Below the pieces are notes generated by a model. That model was given only the letters and a program-made list of their open reading frames with translations, had not been told where the DNA came from and did no database searches. DNA of 64,000 nucleotides from Saccharothrix sp. NRRL B-16314 (lineage in GTDB: Bacteria; Actinomycetota; Actinomycetes; Mycobacteriales; Pseudonocardiaceae): the NCBI RefSeq assembly GCF_000716595.1, contig NZ_JNXC01000009.1, forward strand, positions 116,501-180,500. Reading direction: 5' to 3'. The translations under genes and the position numbers were made by a program. Shown here piece by piece: positions 39,632 to 48,477 of the stretch. Each line of letters starts with the position of its first letter. Position 1 is the first letter of the stretch.

Positions 39632-40099
39632 GTGAAGGAGGGTTCAGGGTTGCGCCGGTTCGGCGTGGGTGTGGCGGCCGTGCTCATGGCCGTCACCGGG
39701 GTGGTCGTGTCGGGGGGATCGGCGTCCGCGGCGACCCCCCTGTGCGACAGGATGGCGTCTCACCACGTGGGCGGCAACATCGACATCTTGGTTCCGGCCA
39801 TCGGTGCGAACCGCCACACCTGCCTGATCGGCAGCGGCTTGGTGGCGAACTACAAGATCGTGGTGCAGTTCCAGGCCACGATGGTCAAGTGCTACGGGGG
39901 TCTCCGGCTGGCGTCGCCGTACGGGGACGAGTTCATCCGCGACCTCGACATGGACGGCAGCTTCGGCCCGCGTACCCAGGCCGCGTTGAAGGCGGTGCAG
40001 AAGTCCGTCGGTGCCACGGTCGACGGGTCCTACGGCCCCAACACCCGTGACCGGATGAAGTTCGTCGACAACCGCGATCGTTACTGCTACGCCTACTGA
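39632..40099 (+). CDS. Secreted peptidoglycan-binding-like protein, copy 2
   Basis: A 155-residue paralogue of the preceding gene. It has a signal peptide (RRFGVGVAAVLMAVTGVVV, cleavage near ASAA) and a PG_binding_1-like domain (LDMDGSFGPRTQAALKAVQ, GSYGPNTRDRMKF). The same four cysteine positions and a matching C-terminus YCYAY are kept. The two mature proteins share the domain but differ in the N-terminal half, so the duplication is not recent. A GTG start with GGGGGAG upstream and close spacing indicate one operon that ends at the terminator at 40118. Confidence 0.85.
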   Translation: MKEGSGLRRFGVGVAAVLMAVTGVVVSGGSASAATPLCDRMASHHVGGNIDILVPAIGANRHTCLIGSGLVANYKIVVQFQATMVKCYGGLRLASPYGDEFIRDLDMDGSFGPRTQAALKAVQKSVGATVDGSYGPNTRDRMKFVDNRDRYCYAY

Positions 40100-40117
40100 G
40101 CTGGGCGACGGCACCTG

Positions 40118-40152
40118 AGAGCCCTCCTGACCTGCCGGGTCAGGAGGGCTCT
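40118..40152 (+). terminator. Hairpin terminator after the peptidoglycan-binding pair
   Basis: A perfect 15-bp stem (40118-40132 with 40138-40152) and 5-nt loop lie 18 nt after the second gene's stop. Confidence 0.8.
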
Positions 40153-40195
40153 TCGCGCAGCGGGAACCGGGCACCGGGCACGATCGACCGGCCTT

Positions 40196-40226
40196 CCGAC
40201 TCGGCACGGCGGGCTTCCCGAGTCGG
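40196..40226. terminator. Inverted repeat, possible terminator for the minus-strand gene
   Basis: A 9-bp perfect stem (40196-40204 with 40218-40226, 13-nt loop) lies ~27 nt past the stop of the minus-strand membrane protein in a convergent intergenic region. Confidence 0.4.
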
Positions 40227-40252
40227 TGAGCACGCGGTCGGCTGTCCGGTTA

Positions 40253-40558
40253 CTACCCGTGTTCGCGCAGGAGGAGTTTGGCGTCGGGCACGTCGGCGGG
40301 GAACACCATCAGCCGGTGCAGGCCGCCGCGGTGCACGACGGTCACCTTGATGCCTGCCGTGCGCAAGCGCTTGGCCAGCACCGCCGCGGCTTCGGGAGTG
40401 GGCACGGCGGTGACTTCGGTCAGCAGGCCGAAGTCGTCGCCGGTGTAGTCGGGCACGGCCCGGCGGTCGATGCCGAACGCCCAGAACAGCACGAGGGCGA
40501 GCAACCCGAACACGATCACCAGCAGCAGGAAGGTGGTGAGCGCGGTCACGCCGCACAT
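40253..40558 (-). CDS. Hypothetical single-span membrane protein
   Basis: A 101-residue protein with one N-terminal membrane helix (TTFLLLVIVFGLLALVLFW) and a small soluble domain of ~60 residues. The domain has a beta-alpha-beta pattern (VPTPEAAAVLAKRLRTAGIKVTVVHRGGLHRLMVFPAD) that resembles a small ferredoxin-like or DUF2007-like signal-transducing domain. The ATG at 40558 is chosen because the upstream extension is Cys/Arg-rich without a ribosome binding site. It is divergent from the meaA-type gene. The function is unknown. Confidence 0.7.
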   Translation of the reverse strand: MCGVTALTTFLLLVIVFGLLALVLFWAFGIDRRAVPDYTGDDFGLLTEVTAVPTPEAAAVLAKRLRTAGIKVTVVHRGGLHRLMVFPADVPDAKLLLREHG

Positions 40559-40715
40559 CCTGCCGCAGCTTCGATTCAGTGAGCAACGGCACGCGCGCAC
40601 TGGGTTACCCGTCAGTACGCTACGGGCAACAACGCGAGGTCGCGAGCGGCCGACTTCCAGGCGACGGAGCCGCCGTCTGCGGAGCAGCGGCCATCCAACA
40701 CCGTAGGAGGTTGCC

Positions 40716-42707
40716 GTGCCGTACCCGGCCGACCGAGAGCGCGACCGCCCGTGGGTGATGCGGACGTACGCGGGTCACTCCAGCGCCACCGCCTCCAACG
40801 CGCTGTACCGCCGCAACCTCGCCAAGGGCCAGACGGGCTTGTCCGTCGCGTTCGACCTGCCCACCCAGACGGGCTACGACCCGGACGACGAGCTGGCCAA
40901 GGGCGAAGTGGGCAAGGTCGGCGTGCCGGTCAGCCACATCGGCGACATGAGGCAGCTGTTCGACCAGATCCCCATGGGCGAGGCGAACACCTCGATGACC
41001 ATCAACGCGACGGCCATGTGGCTGCTCGCGCTGTACGTGAGCGTGGCCGAGGAGCACGGCGCGGACCGGGCCACCCTCGCGGGCACCACGCAGAACGACA
41101 TCATCAAGGAGTACCTGTCCCGCGGCACGTACGTGTTCCCGCCCGGACCGAGCCTGCGGCTGATCACCGACGTGGTCGCGTGGACCGTGTCGAACGTGCC
41201 GAAGTGGAACCCGATCAACATCTGCTCGTACCACCTCCAGGAGGCGGGCGCGACGCCGGTGCAGGAGATCGCGTACTCGTTGTCCACCGCGATCGCGGTG
41301 CTGGACTCGGTGTTCGACTCCGGTCAGGTGCCCGAGGAGCGGCGCGGCGAGGTCGTCGCCCGCATGTCCTTCTTCGTGAACGCCGGGGTGCGGTTCGTCG
41401 AGGAGATGTGCAAGATGCGGGCGTTCGTCCAGCTGTGGGACGAGATCACCCGTGACCGGTACGGCATCGTCGACCCGAAGCACCGCCGGTTCCGGTACGG
41501 CGTGCAGGTGAACTCGCTCGGGCTGACCGAGGCGCAGCCGGAGAACAACGTGCAGCGGATCGTGCTGGAGATGCTGGCGGTGACGCTGTCCCGCGACGCG
41601 CGCGCCCGAGCGATCCAGCTGCCCGCGTGGAACGAGGCGCTGGGCCTGCCCCGGCCGTGGGACCAGCAGTGGGCGTTGCGCATGCAGCAGGTGCTGGCCT
41701 ACGAGACGGACCTGCTGGAGTACCAGGACATCTTCGACGGCTCGCACGTCGTCAAGGCCAAGGTGGACGAGCTCGTCGAGGGCGCGCGGACCGAGATCGA
41801 CCGCGTGCAGGCGATGGGCGGCGCGGTCGTGGCGGTGGAGTCCGGGTACATGAAGTCGGCGCTGGTGTCGTCGTTGGCGGAGCGGCGTCGGCGGGTCGAG
41901 TCCGGTGACGACGTCGTGGTGGGCGTGAACAAGTTCGCCACCACCGAGCCTTCGCCGTTGCAGGCCGAGGGCGCGAACGCGATCCTGCAGATCGACCCGG
42001 TGGTGGAGCAGCACGCGATCGAGGCCCTTCAGGAGTGGAAGGCCTCGCGCGACGACGCCCTGGTGAAGTCCACTTTGGACGACCTGCGGGCGGTGGCGAA
42101 GACGGACCGGAACCTGGTCGAGGCGACCATCGCGTGCGCCCGCGCGGGGGTGACGACCGGTGAGTGGTCGTCGGCGCTGCGCGAGACGTTCGGCGAGTAC
42201 CGCGCTCCTACCGGTGTTTCCGCCGCCTCGGCGTCGGGTGAGGCCGGTGCCGAGATCGGCCGGGTGCGCGAGCGCGTGCGGGCGACCGGCGAGGAGTTGG
42301 GCGAGCGGCTGCGCATCCTGGTCGGCAAGCCGGGGCTGGACGGGCACTCCAACGGGGCCGAGCAGGTCGCCGTGCGGGCGCGGGACGTCGGCTTCGAGGT
42401 CGTGTACCAGGGGATTCGCCTCACGCCCGCGCAGATCGTCGCCGCGGCCGTGCAGGAGGACGTGCACGTGGTGGGCCTGTCGATCCTGTCCGGCTCGCAC
42501 CTGGAGGTCGTGCCCGCGGTGGTCGACGGCCTGCGTGCGGCCGGTGCCGGTGACGTGCCGGTCATCGTCGGGGGGATCGTGCCGCCCGACGACGCCGACA
42601 AGCTGCGCGAGCGCGGTGTGGCCCGGGTGTTCACGCCCAAGGACTACGAGCTGACCCAGATCATGGACGAGATCGTGACCGTGGTGCGGTCGGCGCACGG
42701 CATCTAG
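40716..42707 (+). CDS. meaA: Adenosylcobalamin-dependent acyl-CoA mutase, MeaA/ethylmalonyl-CoA mutase type
   Basis: A 663-residue single-chain B12 mutase. The N-terminal TIM barrel carries GLSVAFDLPTQTGYDPDD, PMGEANTSMTINATAMW and NICSYHLQEAGATPVQE. The C-terminal Rossmann B12 domain has LVGKPGLDGHSNGAEQVA, whose DxHxxG His is the lower cobalt ligand. The FDLPTQTGYDPD loop is the MeaA/Ecm form, not the FDLATHRGYDSD of methylmalonyl-CoA mutase. The expected reaction is ethylmalonyl-CoA to methylsuccinyl-CoA in C2 assimilation or antibiotic precursor supply. No Ccr gene is in the window, so the substrate is inferred from sequence class. AGGAGG precedes the GTG. Confidence 0.92.
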   Translation: MPYPADRERDRPWVMRTYAGHSSATASNALYRRNLAKGQTGLSVAFDLPTQTGYDPDDELAKGEVGKVGVPVSHIGDMRQLFDQIPMGEANTSMTINATAMWLLALYVSVAEEHGADRATLAGTTQNDIIKEYLSRGTYVFPPGPSLRLITDVVAWTVSNVPKWNPINICSYHLQEAGATPVQEIAYSLSTAIAVLDSVFDSGQVPEERRGEVVARMSFFVNAGVRFVEEMCKMRAFVQLWDEITRDRYGIVDPKHRRFRYGVQVNSLGLTEAQPENNVQRIVLEMLAVTLSRDARARAIQLPAWNEALGLPRPWDQQWALRMQQVLAYETDLLEYQDIFDGSHVVKAKVDELVEGARTEIDRVQAMGGAVVAVESGYMKSALVSSLAERRRRVESGDDVVVGVNKFATTEPSPLQAEGANAILQIDPVVEQHAIEALQEWKASRDDALVKSTLDDLRAVAKTDRNLVEATIACARAGVTTGEWSSALRETFGEYRAPTGVSAASASGEAGAEIGRVRERVRATGEELGERLRILVGKPGLDGHSNGAEQVAVRARDVGFEVVYQGIRLTPAQIVAAAVQEDVHVVGLSILSGSHLEVVPAVVDGLRAAGAGDVPVIVGGIVPPDDADKLRERGVARVFTPKDYELTQIMDEIVTVVRSAHGI

Positions 42708-42731
42708 GGTCACGCATCCAGGCGCACGCGG

Positions 42732-43277
42732 CTAGGTTCGCGGCACGCGGGTTCGCGGCGTCCGGACGACGTCGTCGGTGGACACGATCCCGGCGAAGCC
42801 ACCGCCGCGCAGGTTGGCGGCGGTGGCCCGGGTGAGCTGGTCGGCGGTCAGGTCCTCCAGGTCGAACGTGAACGTGGCGTCGAGGACGACCCGCACCCGG
42901 TAGCCGAGGTTGCCGCCGACCCGGGCGGTCGTCTCCACGCACATGTTCGTCTGGACGCCGGCGAGCACGACGTCGGTGATCTGCCGGGCTCCCAGCCACG
43001 CGTGCAGGTCGACCTCGCCGTGGAACGCGGAGTTGACGCTCTTCGCGAACACCAGGTCGGGTTCGGCCCGGTCGAGCTCCGGCTTGAACCGGTTGCCGTC
43101 CTGGCCGGGGCGCAGCGGTGAGTCCGGGGTGGTCGAGTCGTGCCGGACGAACACCAGCGGGCCGGTCCAGGAGTCGAGGAGGCGGGCGATGTTGGCCTCC
43201 GCGTCGGGGTTGTTGCGCTTGCCCCAGTACGGGTCGTCGAAGCCGCGCTGCACGTCGATCAGGATCAAAGCGGTCAT
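42732..43277 (-). CDS. Cysteine hydrolase of the isochorismatase family
   Basis: A 181-residue alpha/beta hydrolase. The catalytic triad is visible: Asp in ALILIDVQRGF, Lys in VFAKSVNSAFHG and Cys in LAGVQTNMCVETTARVG. The family covers nicotinamidases, N-carbamoylases and isochorismatases. This small single-domain form has no clear substrate marker. It is divergent from a GlxA-type regulator 72 nt away, a frequent pairing that suggests the regulator controls it. It nearly abuts the convergent meaA-type gene (24 nt). Confidence 0.88.
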   Translation of the reverse strand: MTALILIDVQRGFDDPYWGKRNNPDAEANIARLLDSWTGPLVFVRHDSTTPDSPLRPGQDGNRFKPELDRAEPDLVFAKSVNSAFHGEVDLHAWLGARQITDVVLAGVQTNMCVETTARVGGNLGYRVRVVLDATFTFDLEDLTADQLTRATAANLRGGGFAGIVSTDDVVRTPRTRVPRT

Positions 43278-43337
43278 GCGGGTAACCCTGCGCCGGTCGC
43301 GGCCCGGGGTGTGAGTGGCAGATCCGGCACGTCGGGG

Positions 43338-43343
43338 TACTTT
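43338..43343 (+). promoter_or_regulatory. Candidate leaderless -10 box of the GlxA-type gene
   Basis: TACTTT lies 6 nt before the ATG at 43350 and no Shine-Dalgarno sequence is present. Confidence 0.35.
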
Positions 43344-43349
43344 CCTGCC

Positions 43350-44300
43350 ATGCGCACGGTCGGTGTCCTGGTGCTGCCGGGAAGTCGGATGTTCGACGTC
43401 TCGGTGGTGAGCGAGGTGTGGGGCGTCGACCGGACCGACAGCGGGATCGGCCCGTTCTCGTTGCGGGTGTGCGCTCCGGGGCGGGTGGCGACGCCGTTGG
43501 CCCCTGTGGGCGTCCTCCCGGCGACGCACGGGTTGGCCGGTCTGCGGGACTGCGACCTGGTGGTGGTGCCCGGTCGGGTCGATCCGTCGGCGCCGGTGCC
43601 GCCTTCGGTCGTGCGCGCGCTGCGGTCGTTCTCCGGGACGGTGGCGGCGCTGTGCTCGGGGGCGTTCACGCTGGCGGCGGCGGGTCTGCTCGACGGTCGG
43701 GAGGCGACGACGCACTGGCGGCTGCTCGACGCGCTGGAGGACGCCGCACCTCGGACGCGCGTGGTCCGGGATGTGCTGTTCACCGACGGTGCCGAAGTCT
43801 TGACCTCGGCAGGTGTGGTCGGCGGCGTGGACCTGTGCCTGCACCTGGTCCGGCGGGCGCACGGAGCCGACGTGGCCGCCGCCTTGGCCCGTCGCCTGGT
43901 GATGCCGCCGACCCGTGAGGGAGGCCAACGCCAGTACGTCGACCCACCCCTGCCGGCGAGACCGGACCGCGTCGGCATCGCGTCCACAGTGGACTGGGCG
44001 GTGGGGCGGTTGGGAACGCCCATCGGCGTTGCCGACCTGGCCGCGCACGCGGGCATGAGCGACCGCACCTTCCACCGCGCTTTCCTGGCCGCGACCGGCA
44101 GCACACCGGGCCGGTGGCTCCAGGTCCAGCGAGTGCGCCTGGCGCAGCGGTTCTTGGAGACGACGGACCTCCCGGTGCACCGCGTGGCGGAGCGCTCGGG
44201 CCTGGGCACCCCCACCAACCTCCGCCGCCGGCTGCGCGCCGAACTGGGCGTGACCCCGGACGCCTACCGCCGCACCTTCCGAGTCCCCACCGCCCCCTGA
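43350..44300 (+). CDS. GlxA-family transcriptional regulator (DJ-1/PfpI + AraC)
   Basis: A 316-residue regulator. The N-terminal DJ-1/PfpI-like domain (residues ~1-165) keeps the nucleophile-elbow region AALCSGAFTLAAAGLL, with Cys in the elbow. The C-terminal AraC/XylS domain (~220-310) has two helix-turn-helices (IGVADLAAHAGMSDRTFHRAF and LPVHRVAERSGLGTPTNLRRR). Such proteins usually activate neighbouring catabolic genes, and the divergent cysteine hydrolase is the natural candidate. The ATG at 43350 gives the usual short start MRTVGVLVLPG. Confidence 0.93.
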   Translation: MRTVGVLVLPGSRMFDVSVVSEVWGVDRTDSGIGPFSLRVCAPGRVATPLAPVGVLPATHGLAGLRDCDLVVVPGRVDPSAPVPPSVVRALRSFSGTVAALCSGAFTLAAAGLLDGREATTHWRLLDALEDAAPRTRVVRDVLFTDGAEVLTSAGVVGGVDLCLHLVRRAHGADVAAALARRLVMPPTREGGQRQYVDPPLPARPDRVGIASTVDWAVGRLGTPIGVADLAAHAGMSDRTFHRAFLAATGSTPGRWLQVQRVRLAQRFLETTDLPVHRVAERSGLGTPTNLRRRLRAELGVTPDAYRRTFRVPTAP

Positions 44301-44547
44301 CCGAGGCCTTGACTGCCGTGCCTTGACTGCCGCCGCCTGACTGCCGCCGCCTGACCGCCGCGTTGACGGCCATCCCCACCCGCCGCCCTGCCCGCCGTCC
44401 CTGCCCGCCGTCCCTGACTACCGCGCCCTGACTGCCGTCTGTTGACCGCCGTGCCCTGACTGCCGTCTGTTGACCGCCGTGCCTTGACTGCCGTTCCCCG
44501 ACCGCCGCGCCTTGACCGCCCCCGCCTGACCTCCGCGACCGACCGGG
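44301..44547. repeat. Degenerate short tandem repeats (CCTGACTGCCG-like)
   Basis: About 17 loosely conserved units of 11-17 bp built on C(C/T)TGAC(T/C)GCCG fill the gap between the convergent glxA-type and lipoprotein genes. The best block is a duplicated ~30-bp segment (CCCTGACTGCCGTCTGTTGA) near 44431-44490. No gene is visible. The reverse complement of the same core occurs twice at 37085-37115. Confidence 0.6.
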
Positions 44548-45351
44548 CTACTGCACCGCCACCGGGATGACGCCGTTGTGCTCGTCCACCAGCAGCCGTG
44601 CGCCCAACGGCTCCTTCAGCTTCACCGTGTAGGGCTTGCTCCGGTAACTCGCGTCACGGGCGCAGTTGCCGGCCCCGCCACCCGTCGTCCGCAGGCCGAC
44701 CGTCACGAACGCCGCACCCTCGGTCACCACGGGCTCGCTGACGGCCGGCTCCTCACCAGGGCACGGCGGCCCCGGGTCGGGCAGCTGCACCACCAGTTCC
44801 ACCCCGTCGAACGTGGCCGCGTGGTGCGTGGAGAAGCCGACCTGGCCCAGCTTCCAGAACGCCTCCGGGGTCAGCGCCGGCCACGCCCACACGCTCCCGA
44901 ACGAGCTCCGGAACCGCCACGCGGGCAACACCAGCCCGCCACGGTCGGTCCGGAACTCCGCCGTGCCCAGCTCGGCGCTCACCAGCTCCAACGGCGGCCC
45001 CTGCGGCCCGTCCTCGGACAGCGCGTTCACCGCGTCCACCGCCTCACGCACACCGATCAGCGGCACCGTGGCCGGGCCGTCGGGCAGCTCCACCGGCACC
45101 AGCCCCGGAACCGCGGGCTCCCCACCGGTGAACGTGAACCGGCCGTTGCCCGCCGCCACCTTCTCCTCCTCGCTGCCGACCCCCTCCAGCTGCACCCACG
45201 GCGGCCCGATCAGCACGATCGGACGCGGAACGGCGGTCACCGGGAAGTCGACGGGCGCGGTCGCCGTGCCGGGGGCGAGGGGCAGCACGGCCGACGGCGT
45301 CCCGGCGCAGCCCGCCAGCAGCAGCCCGAGCGCCAACAGGCGAAGTCTCAT
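44548..45351 (-). CDS. Hypothetical lipoprotein
   Basis: A 267-residue exported lipoprotein. The signal MRLRLLALGLLLAGC contains a clear lipobox (LLAGC, Cys at about 15), so the mature protein is anchored to the outer face of the membrane. The soluble part has no recognised family. It contains two cysteines in PPCPGEE and GAGNCARD that may pair. A typical Actinobacteria-specific beta-rich pattern runs throughout. The ATG at 45351 was chosen because it starts the signal peptide directly. It is divergent from the enoyl-CoA hydratase gene (56 nt). Confidence 0.8.
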   Translation of the reverse strand: MRLRLLALGLLLAGCAGTPSAVLPLAPGTATAPVDFPVTAVPRPIVLIGPPWVQLEGVGSEEEKVAAGNGRFTFTGGEPAVPGLVPVELPDGPATVPLIGVREAVDAVNALSEDGPQGPPLELVSAELGTAEFRTDRGGLVLPAWRFRSSFGSVWAWPALTPEAFWKLGQVGFSTHHAATFDGVELVVQLPDPGPPCPGEEPAVSEPVVTEGAAFVTVGLRTTGGGAGNCARDASYRSKPYTVKLKEPLGARLLVDEHNGVIPVAVQ

Positions 45352-45395
45352 ACCGCTTGGACGGCACTCCACGGGCAGGTGGTTGCACGGCCGGT

Positions 45396-45401
45396 TACGG
45401 T
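45396..45401 (+). promoter_or_regulatory. Candidate leaderless -10 box of the enoyl-CoA hydratase gene
   Basis: TACGGT lies 6 nt before the ATG at 45408 and overlaps a GTTAC half-site like the operators at 54454 and 59615. No ribosome binding site is visible. Confidence 0.35.
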
Positions 45402-45407
45402 CGCAAC

Positions 45408-46181
45408 ATGGCCGAACACCAGCACATCCGCGTCGATCGCACGGGTGACGTCGTGCGCATCACCATGGACCGCGCCGCCCGGCGCAACTCGCTGTCCGCC
45501 GAGCACCTGGCGGAGCTGCTGACCGCGTTCCGCGAGGTCGCCGCCACGGACGCGGTGGGCGTGGTGCTCGCGGCCGAAGGGCCGGTGTTCTCCGCCGGTC
45601 ACGACTTCGCCGACGTGGCGGCGCGCGACCTGGAAGGCGTGCGCGAGCTGCTCACCCTGTGCACGGACCTCATGCGGACCATCGAGTCCGTGCCGCAGGT
45701 CGTGATCGCCAGGGTGCACGGCCTGGCCACGGCGGCCGGCTGCCAGCTGGTGGCGTCCTGCGACCTGGCGGTGGCGGCGGAGGAAGCCGGGTTCGCCCTG
45801 CCCGGCGGCAAGGGCGGCTGGTTCTGCCACACCCCGGCGGTGCCGGTGGCGCGGGCCGTGGGGCGCAAGCGGTTGATGGAGCTGGCGTTGACCGGTGACG
45901 CCGTGGACGCGCGGACCGCCGAGCAGTGGGGCCTGGTGAACCGCGTCGTGCCCCTCGCCGACCTGGACGACGCCGTGGACGACCTGATGCGCCGGGCCAC
46001 CAGGGGCAGCCGGGCCGCCAAGGCGTTGGGCAAGCAGACGATCTACGCCCAGCTGGACCGGCCCGAAGCCGACGCGTACGCCATCGCGGTGGAGGTCATG
46101 GCCGCCGCGTCGCAGACCCCGGCGGCCAAGGAGGGGATGGCGTCGTTCCTTGAGAAGCGCCCGCCGGTGTGGTCCGACTAG
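45408..46181 (+). CDS. Enoyl-CoA hydratase/isomerase family protein
   Basis: A 257-residue crotonase-fold protein. The oxyanion-hole strands are present: PVFSAGHDFADV and VHGLATAAGCQLVASCDLAVAAE. The first catalytic Glu position of classical hydratases is not obvious. The sequence is closest in feel to the ECHDC3-like subgroup (GHDFADVA, GGWFCHTPAVPVAR), whose reaction is unsettled. The C-terminus KEGMASFLEKRPPVW is typical. It ends in a 4-nt convergent overlap with the DoxX-like gene. Confidence 0.88.
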   Translation: MAEHQHIRVDRTGDVVRITMDRAARRNSLSAEHLAELLTAFREVAATDAVGVVLAAEGPVFSAGHDFADVAARDLEGVRELLTLCTDLMRTIESVPQVVIARVHGLATAAGCQLVASCDLAVAAEEAGFALPGGKGGWFCHTPAVPVARAVGRKRLMELALTGDAVDARTAEQWGLVNRVVPLADLDDAVDDLMRRATRGSRAAKALGKQTIYAQLDRPEADAYAIAVEVMAAASQTPAAKEGMASFLEKRPPVWSD

Positions 46182-46516
46182 AGCACCAGGCACCCCACGG
46201 CCAGCGCGAGGTACGCGGCGGGGAACGTCATGGTGCGGAAGGCCTGTGCCCGCACGTGGGCGACGATCGCGCCGACGAAGAACGCCACCAGCCCGATCGC
46301 CGCCGCCACCCCGATGACCGGCACGCCGAGCAGGCCGAGGAGGAGCCCGGCGGCGCCGGCGGCCTTCAGCGCGCCCAACGCGGGCACCCACGACCGCGGC
46401 ACGTCGACCGCGGCCGAGTTGGCCAGGACGAAGTCCGCTTTCCGGAAGTCGGCGACGGCGATACCGGCGTTGGCCACGATGGTGAGGACGGTGACGACGG
46501 TGTGAGCGGTGGACAT
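46178..46516 (-). CDS. DoxX-like small membrane protein
   Basis: A 112-residue protein with four membrane helices (about residues 4-22, 42-60, 64-85 and 91-110). The layout and the motif VPALGALKAAGAAGLLLGLLG fit the DoxX-like family, whose members are associated with redox or thiosulfate metabolism but mostly uncharacterised. GGGAGGG precedes the ATG at 46516. The stop codon overlaps the stop of the convergent hydratase gene. Confidence 0.8.
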   Translation of the reverse strand: MSTAHTVVTVLTIVANAGIAVADFRKADFVLANSAAVDVPRSWVPALGALKAAGAAGLLLGLLGVPVIGVAAAIGLVAFFVGAIVAHVRAQAFRTMTFPAAYLALAVGCLVL

Positions 46517-46639
46517 GGACCCTCCCGGGCGACGCTGAGCAGACGGACGTCTACCCACTCGACGTGCGGCCCGCGCGGAAGGTGACCGGCCTGAAGGTGA
46601 CCGGCTCGAAGGTGACAGGGGAGCTCGTCTTCCGGCGAG

Positions 46640-47191
46640 CTAGCCCACTCGCTTGTAGAACACGGTCGTCGGGCGCGGCACGCCGCTCGGGTCGGTGGCG
46701 TAGTCGGGGATCACGCCGACCTCCGTCCAGCCCGCCCGCCGGTAGAGCGGTTCGGCGCCCGAGCCGGTCTCGGTGTCGAGGACCAGCAGGGTCACACCGC
46801 GCTTCACCGCCTCGCCCTCGGCCGCGTCCAGCAGCGCGCGTCCCAGCCCCGCACGCCTGGCGTCACGGTGGACCAGCAGCTTGGCCACCTCGGCGCGGTG
46901 CGCGCCGTTGGGCATGGCGGCGAACCGCAGCTGGACGGTGCCGAGCACCCGTTCACCGTCCCGTGCCACCCACATCACGATCGCGCCGTTGGCGACGGGC
47001 GCGGCCTGCGCACGCCACCACTTGAGCGCTTCCTCGCGGGACAGCGGGCCGAGGAACCCGACCGACGCGCCGCCCTCGACGACGTCCGCCAGCAGGTCGG
47101 TCAACCCGTCCGCGCACGCCAGCACCCCGGCGGACGTCAACTCCACGATCTCGGCGGCCGGCGCCTGCTCGTTCGGCGCCTGCTCGTTCAC
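46640..47191 (-). CDS. GNAT-family N-acetyltransferase
   Basis: A 183-residue GCN5-related acetyltransferase. Motif [21 protein letters not shown], contains the R-x-x-G-x-G/A acetyl-CoA pyrophosphate loop. [21 protein letters not shown] covers motif B, and the protein ends [10 protein letters not shown]. An N-terminal duplicated NEQAP stretch precedes the fold. The acceptor substrate is unknown. The GTG start overlaps the stop of the upstream Nudix gene by 4 nt, so the two are translationally coupled. Confidence 0.88.
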   Translation of the reverse strand: MNEQAPNEQAPAAEIVELTSAGVLACADGLTDLLADVVEGGASVGFLGPLSREEALKWWRAQAAPVANGAIVMWVARDGERVLGTVQLRFAAMPNGAHRAEVAKLLVHRDARRAGLGRALLDAAEGEAVKRGVTLLVLDTETGSGAEPLYRRAGWTEVGVIPDYATDPSGVPRPTTVFYKRVG

Positions 47192-47724
47192 GGCTGCGCG
47201 TTCTCGTGCAGCAGAAGCAGGGTGTAGGCGGCGATCGACTGGGCGTCGGTGATCTCACCCCGCGCGACCATCGCCTCGAACTCCCCCCGCGGGAACCACG
47301 CCGAGCGCATGTCCTGCTCCTCCGGCTCCCGCTCGTGGAAGCCCTCGGTCAGCTGGGTGGCCAGGAACACCCGGCCACGCTGGCTCGACATGCCGGGAGC
47401 GACGTCGAGCACCCCCAGCTGCACGAACCTGCCCGCCCGCAACCCGGTCTCCTCGCGCAGCTCGCGCTCGGCCAGCGCCGCCGGGTCCAGTTCCGCGCGT
47501 TCCGGCGCGGTGCCCTGCGGGAACTCCCAGCGCCGCAGGCCGAGCGGGTAGCGGAACTGCTCGACGAGCCGCAGGCGCTCGCCGTCCATGGGGATCACCA
47601 GTGCGAAGTCCGGCTTGTCCACCACGCCGTAGATGCCGGTGGTCCCGTCTGCGCGCCCGATGGCGTCCTCACGGACCACCATCCACTGGTTCGCGTACAC
47701 CTCACGCGATCCGAGGGTTTCCAC
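47188..47724 (-). CDS. Nudix hydrolase, ADP-ribose pyrophosphatase-like
   Basis: A 178-residue Nudix protein. The core [21 protein letters not shown] contains the REUxEExGU metal-binding helix. The upstream [14 protein letters not shown] is the glycine-loop part, with a few extra residues before the helix, as in NDP-sugar and ADP-ribose hydrolases. Those enzymes also share [14 protein letters not shown] strands ([12 protein letters not shown]). The GTG at 47724 has AGGGAG 7 nt upstream; a GTG two codons earlier is too close to it. It forms an operon with the GNAT gene and is divergent from nucS. Confidence 0.9.
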   Translation of the reverse strand: METLGSREVYANQWMVVREDAIGRADGTTGIYGVVDKPDFALVIPMDGERLRLVEQFRYPLGLRRWEFPQGTAPERAELDPAALAERELREETGLRAGRFVQLGVLDVAPGMSSQRGRVFLATQLTEGFHEREPEEQDMRSAWFPRGEFEAMVARGEITDAQSIAAYTLLLLHENAQP

Positions 47725-47804
47725 GATCACTCTCCCTGTGCCAACGACGACCGGGTGACACGTCGGCCGACGGTACCTGCCGGTGGATCGGGCCCCGCAC
47801 CCCG

Positions 47805-47810
47805 TAGCCT
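47805..47810 (+). promoter_or_regulatory. Candidate leaderless -10 box of nucS
   Basis: TAGCCT lies 7 nt before the nucS GTG. There is no ribosome binding site and only a weak -35 region. Confidence 0.4.
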
Positions 47811-47817
47811 GTCCGCC

Positions 47818-48477
47818 GTGCGCCTCGTCATCGCTCGCTGCAAGGTCGACTACGTCGGACGCCTCACCGCCCATCTGCCGATGGCGCAGCGGCTGCTGCT
47901 GATCAAGGCGGACGGCTCGGTGTCGATCCACTCGGACGACCGCGCGTACAAGCCGCTGAACTGGATGAGCCCGCCGTGCTGGCTGATCGAGGACCCGGAC
48001 ATGTGGGTGGTGCAGAACAAGGCGGGCGAGAAGCTGATCATCACGCTGGCCGAGGTCATGCACGACTCCAAGCACGAGCTCGGCCCCGAGCCCGGCCTGG
48101 TCAAGGACGGTGTGGAGTCCGACCTCCAGAAGTTGCTGGCCGAGCACGTCACCACGCTCGGCGAGGGCTGGACCCTGGTCCGCCGCGAGTTCCCGACCCC
48201 GATCGGCCCGGTCGACCTGATGTGCCGGGACGCGTCCGGCGGTTCGGTCGCGGTGGAGATCAAGCGGCGTGGCGAGATCGACGGCGTGGAACAGCTGACC
48301 AGGTACCTGGAACTGCTCAACCGGGACCCGCTGCTCGCGCCGGTGAAGGGCGTGTTCGCGGCGCAGCAGATCAAGCCGCAGGCGCGCACGCTGGCCGAGG
48401 ACCGCGGCATCCGCTGCGTCGTGCTGGACTACGACGTGCTGCGCGGCATCGAGTCCGACGAGTTCCGGCTGTTCTGA
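47818..48477 (+). CDS. nucS: Mismatch-specific endonuclease NucS/EndoMS
   Basis: A 219-residue endonuclease that cuts both strands at G-T, G-G and T-T mismatches. It replaces MutS/MutL mismatch repair in actinobacteria and some archaea. The N-terminal DNA-binding domain (residues ~1-105) starts [16 protein letters not shown]. The RecB-like nuclease core has the metal ligands in [10 protein letters not shown] and VAVEIKRRG (D...ExK). The C-terminal tail ESDEFRLF is the short sliding-clamp-binding type peptide. The GTG is set by the conserved start and by a -10 box 7 nt upstream. Confidence 0.95.
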   Translation: MRLVIARCKVDYVGRLTAHLPMAQRLLLIKADGSVSIHSDDRAYKPLNWMSPPCWLIEDPDMWVVQNKAGEKLIITLAEVMHDSKHELGPEPGLVKDGVESDLQKLLAEHVTTLGEGWTLVRREFPTPIGPVDLMCRDASGGSVAVEIKRRGEIDGVEQLTRYLELLNRDPLLAPVKGVFAAQQIKPQARTLAEDRGIRCVVLDYDVLRGIESDEFRLF

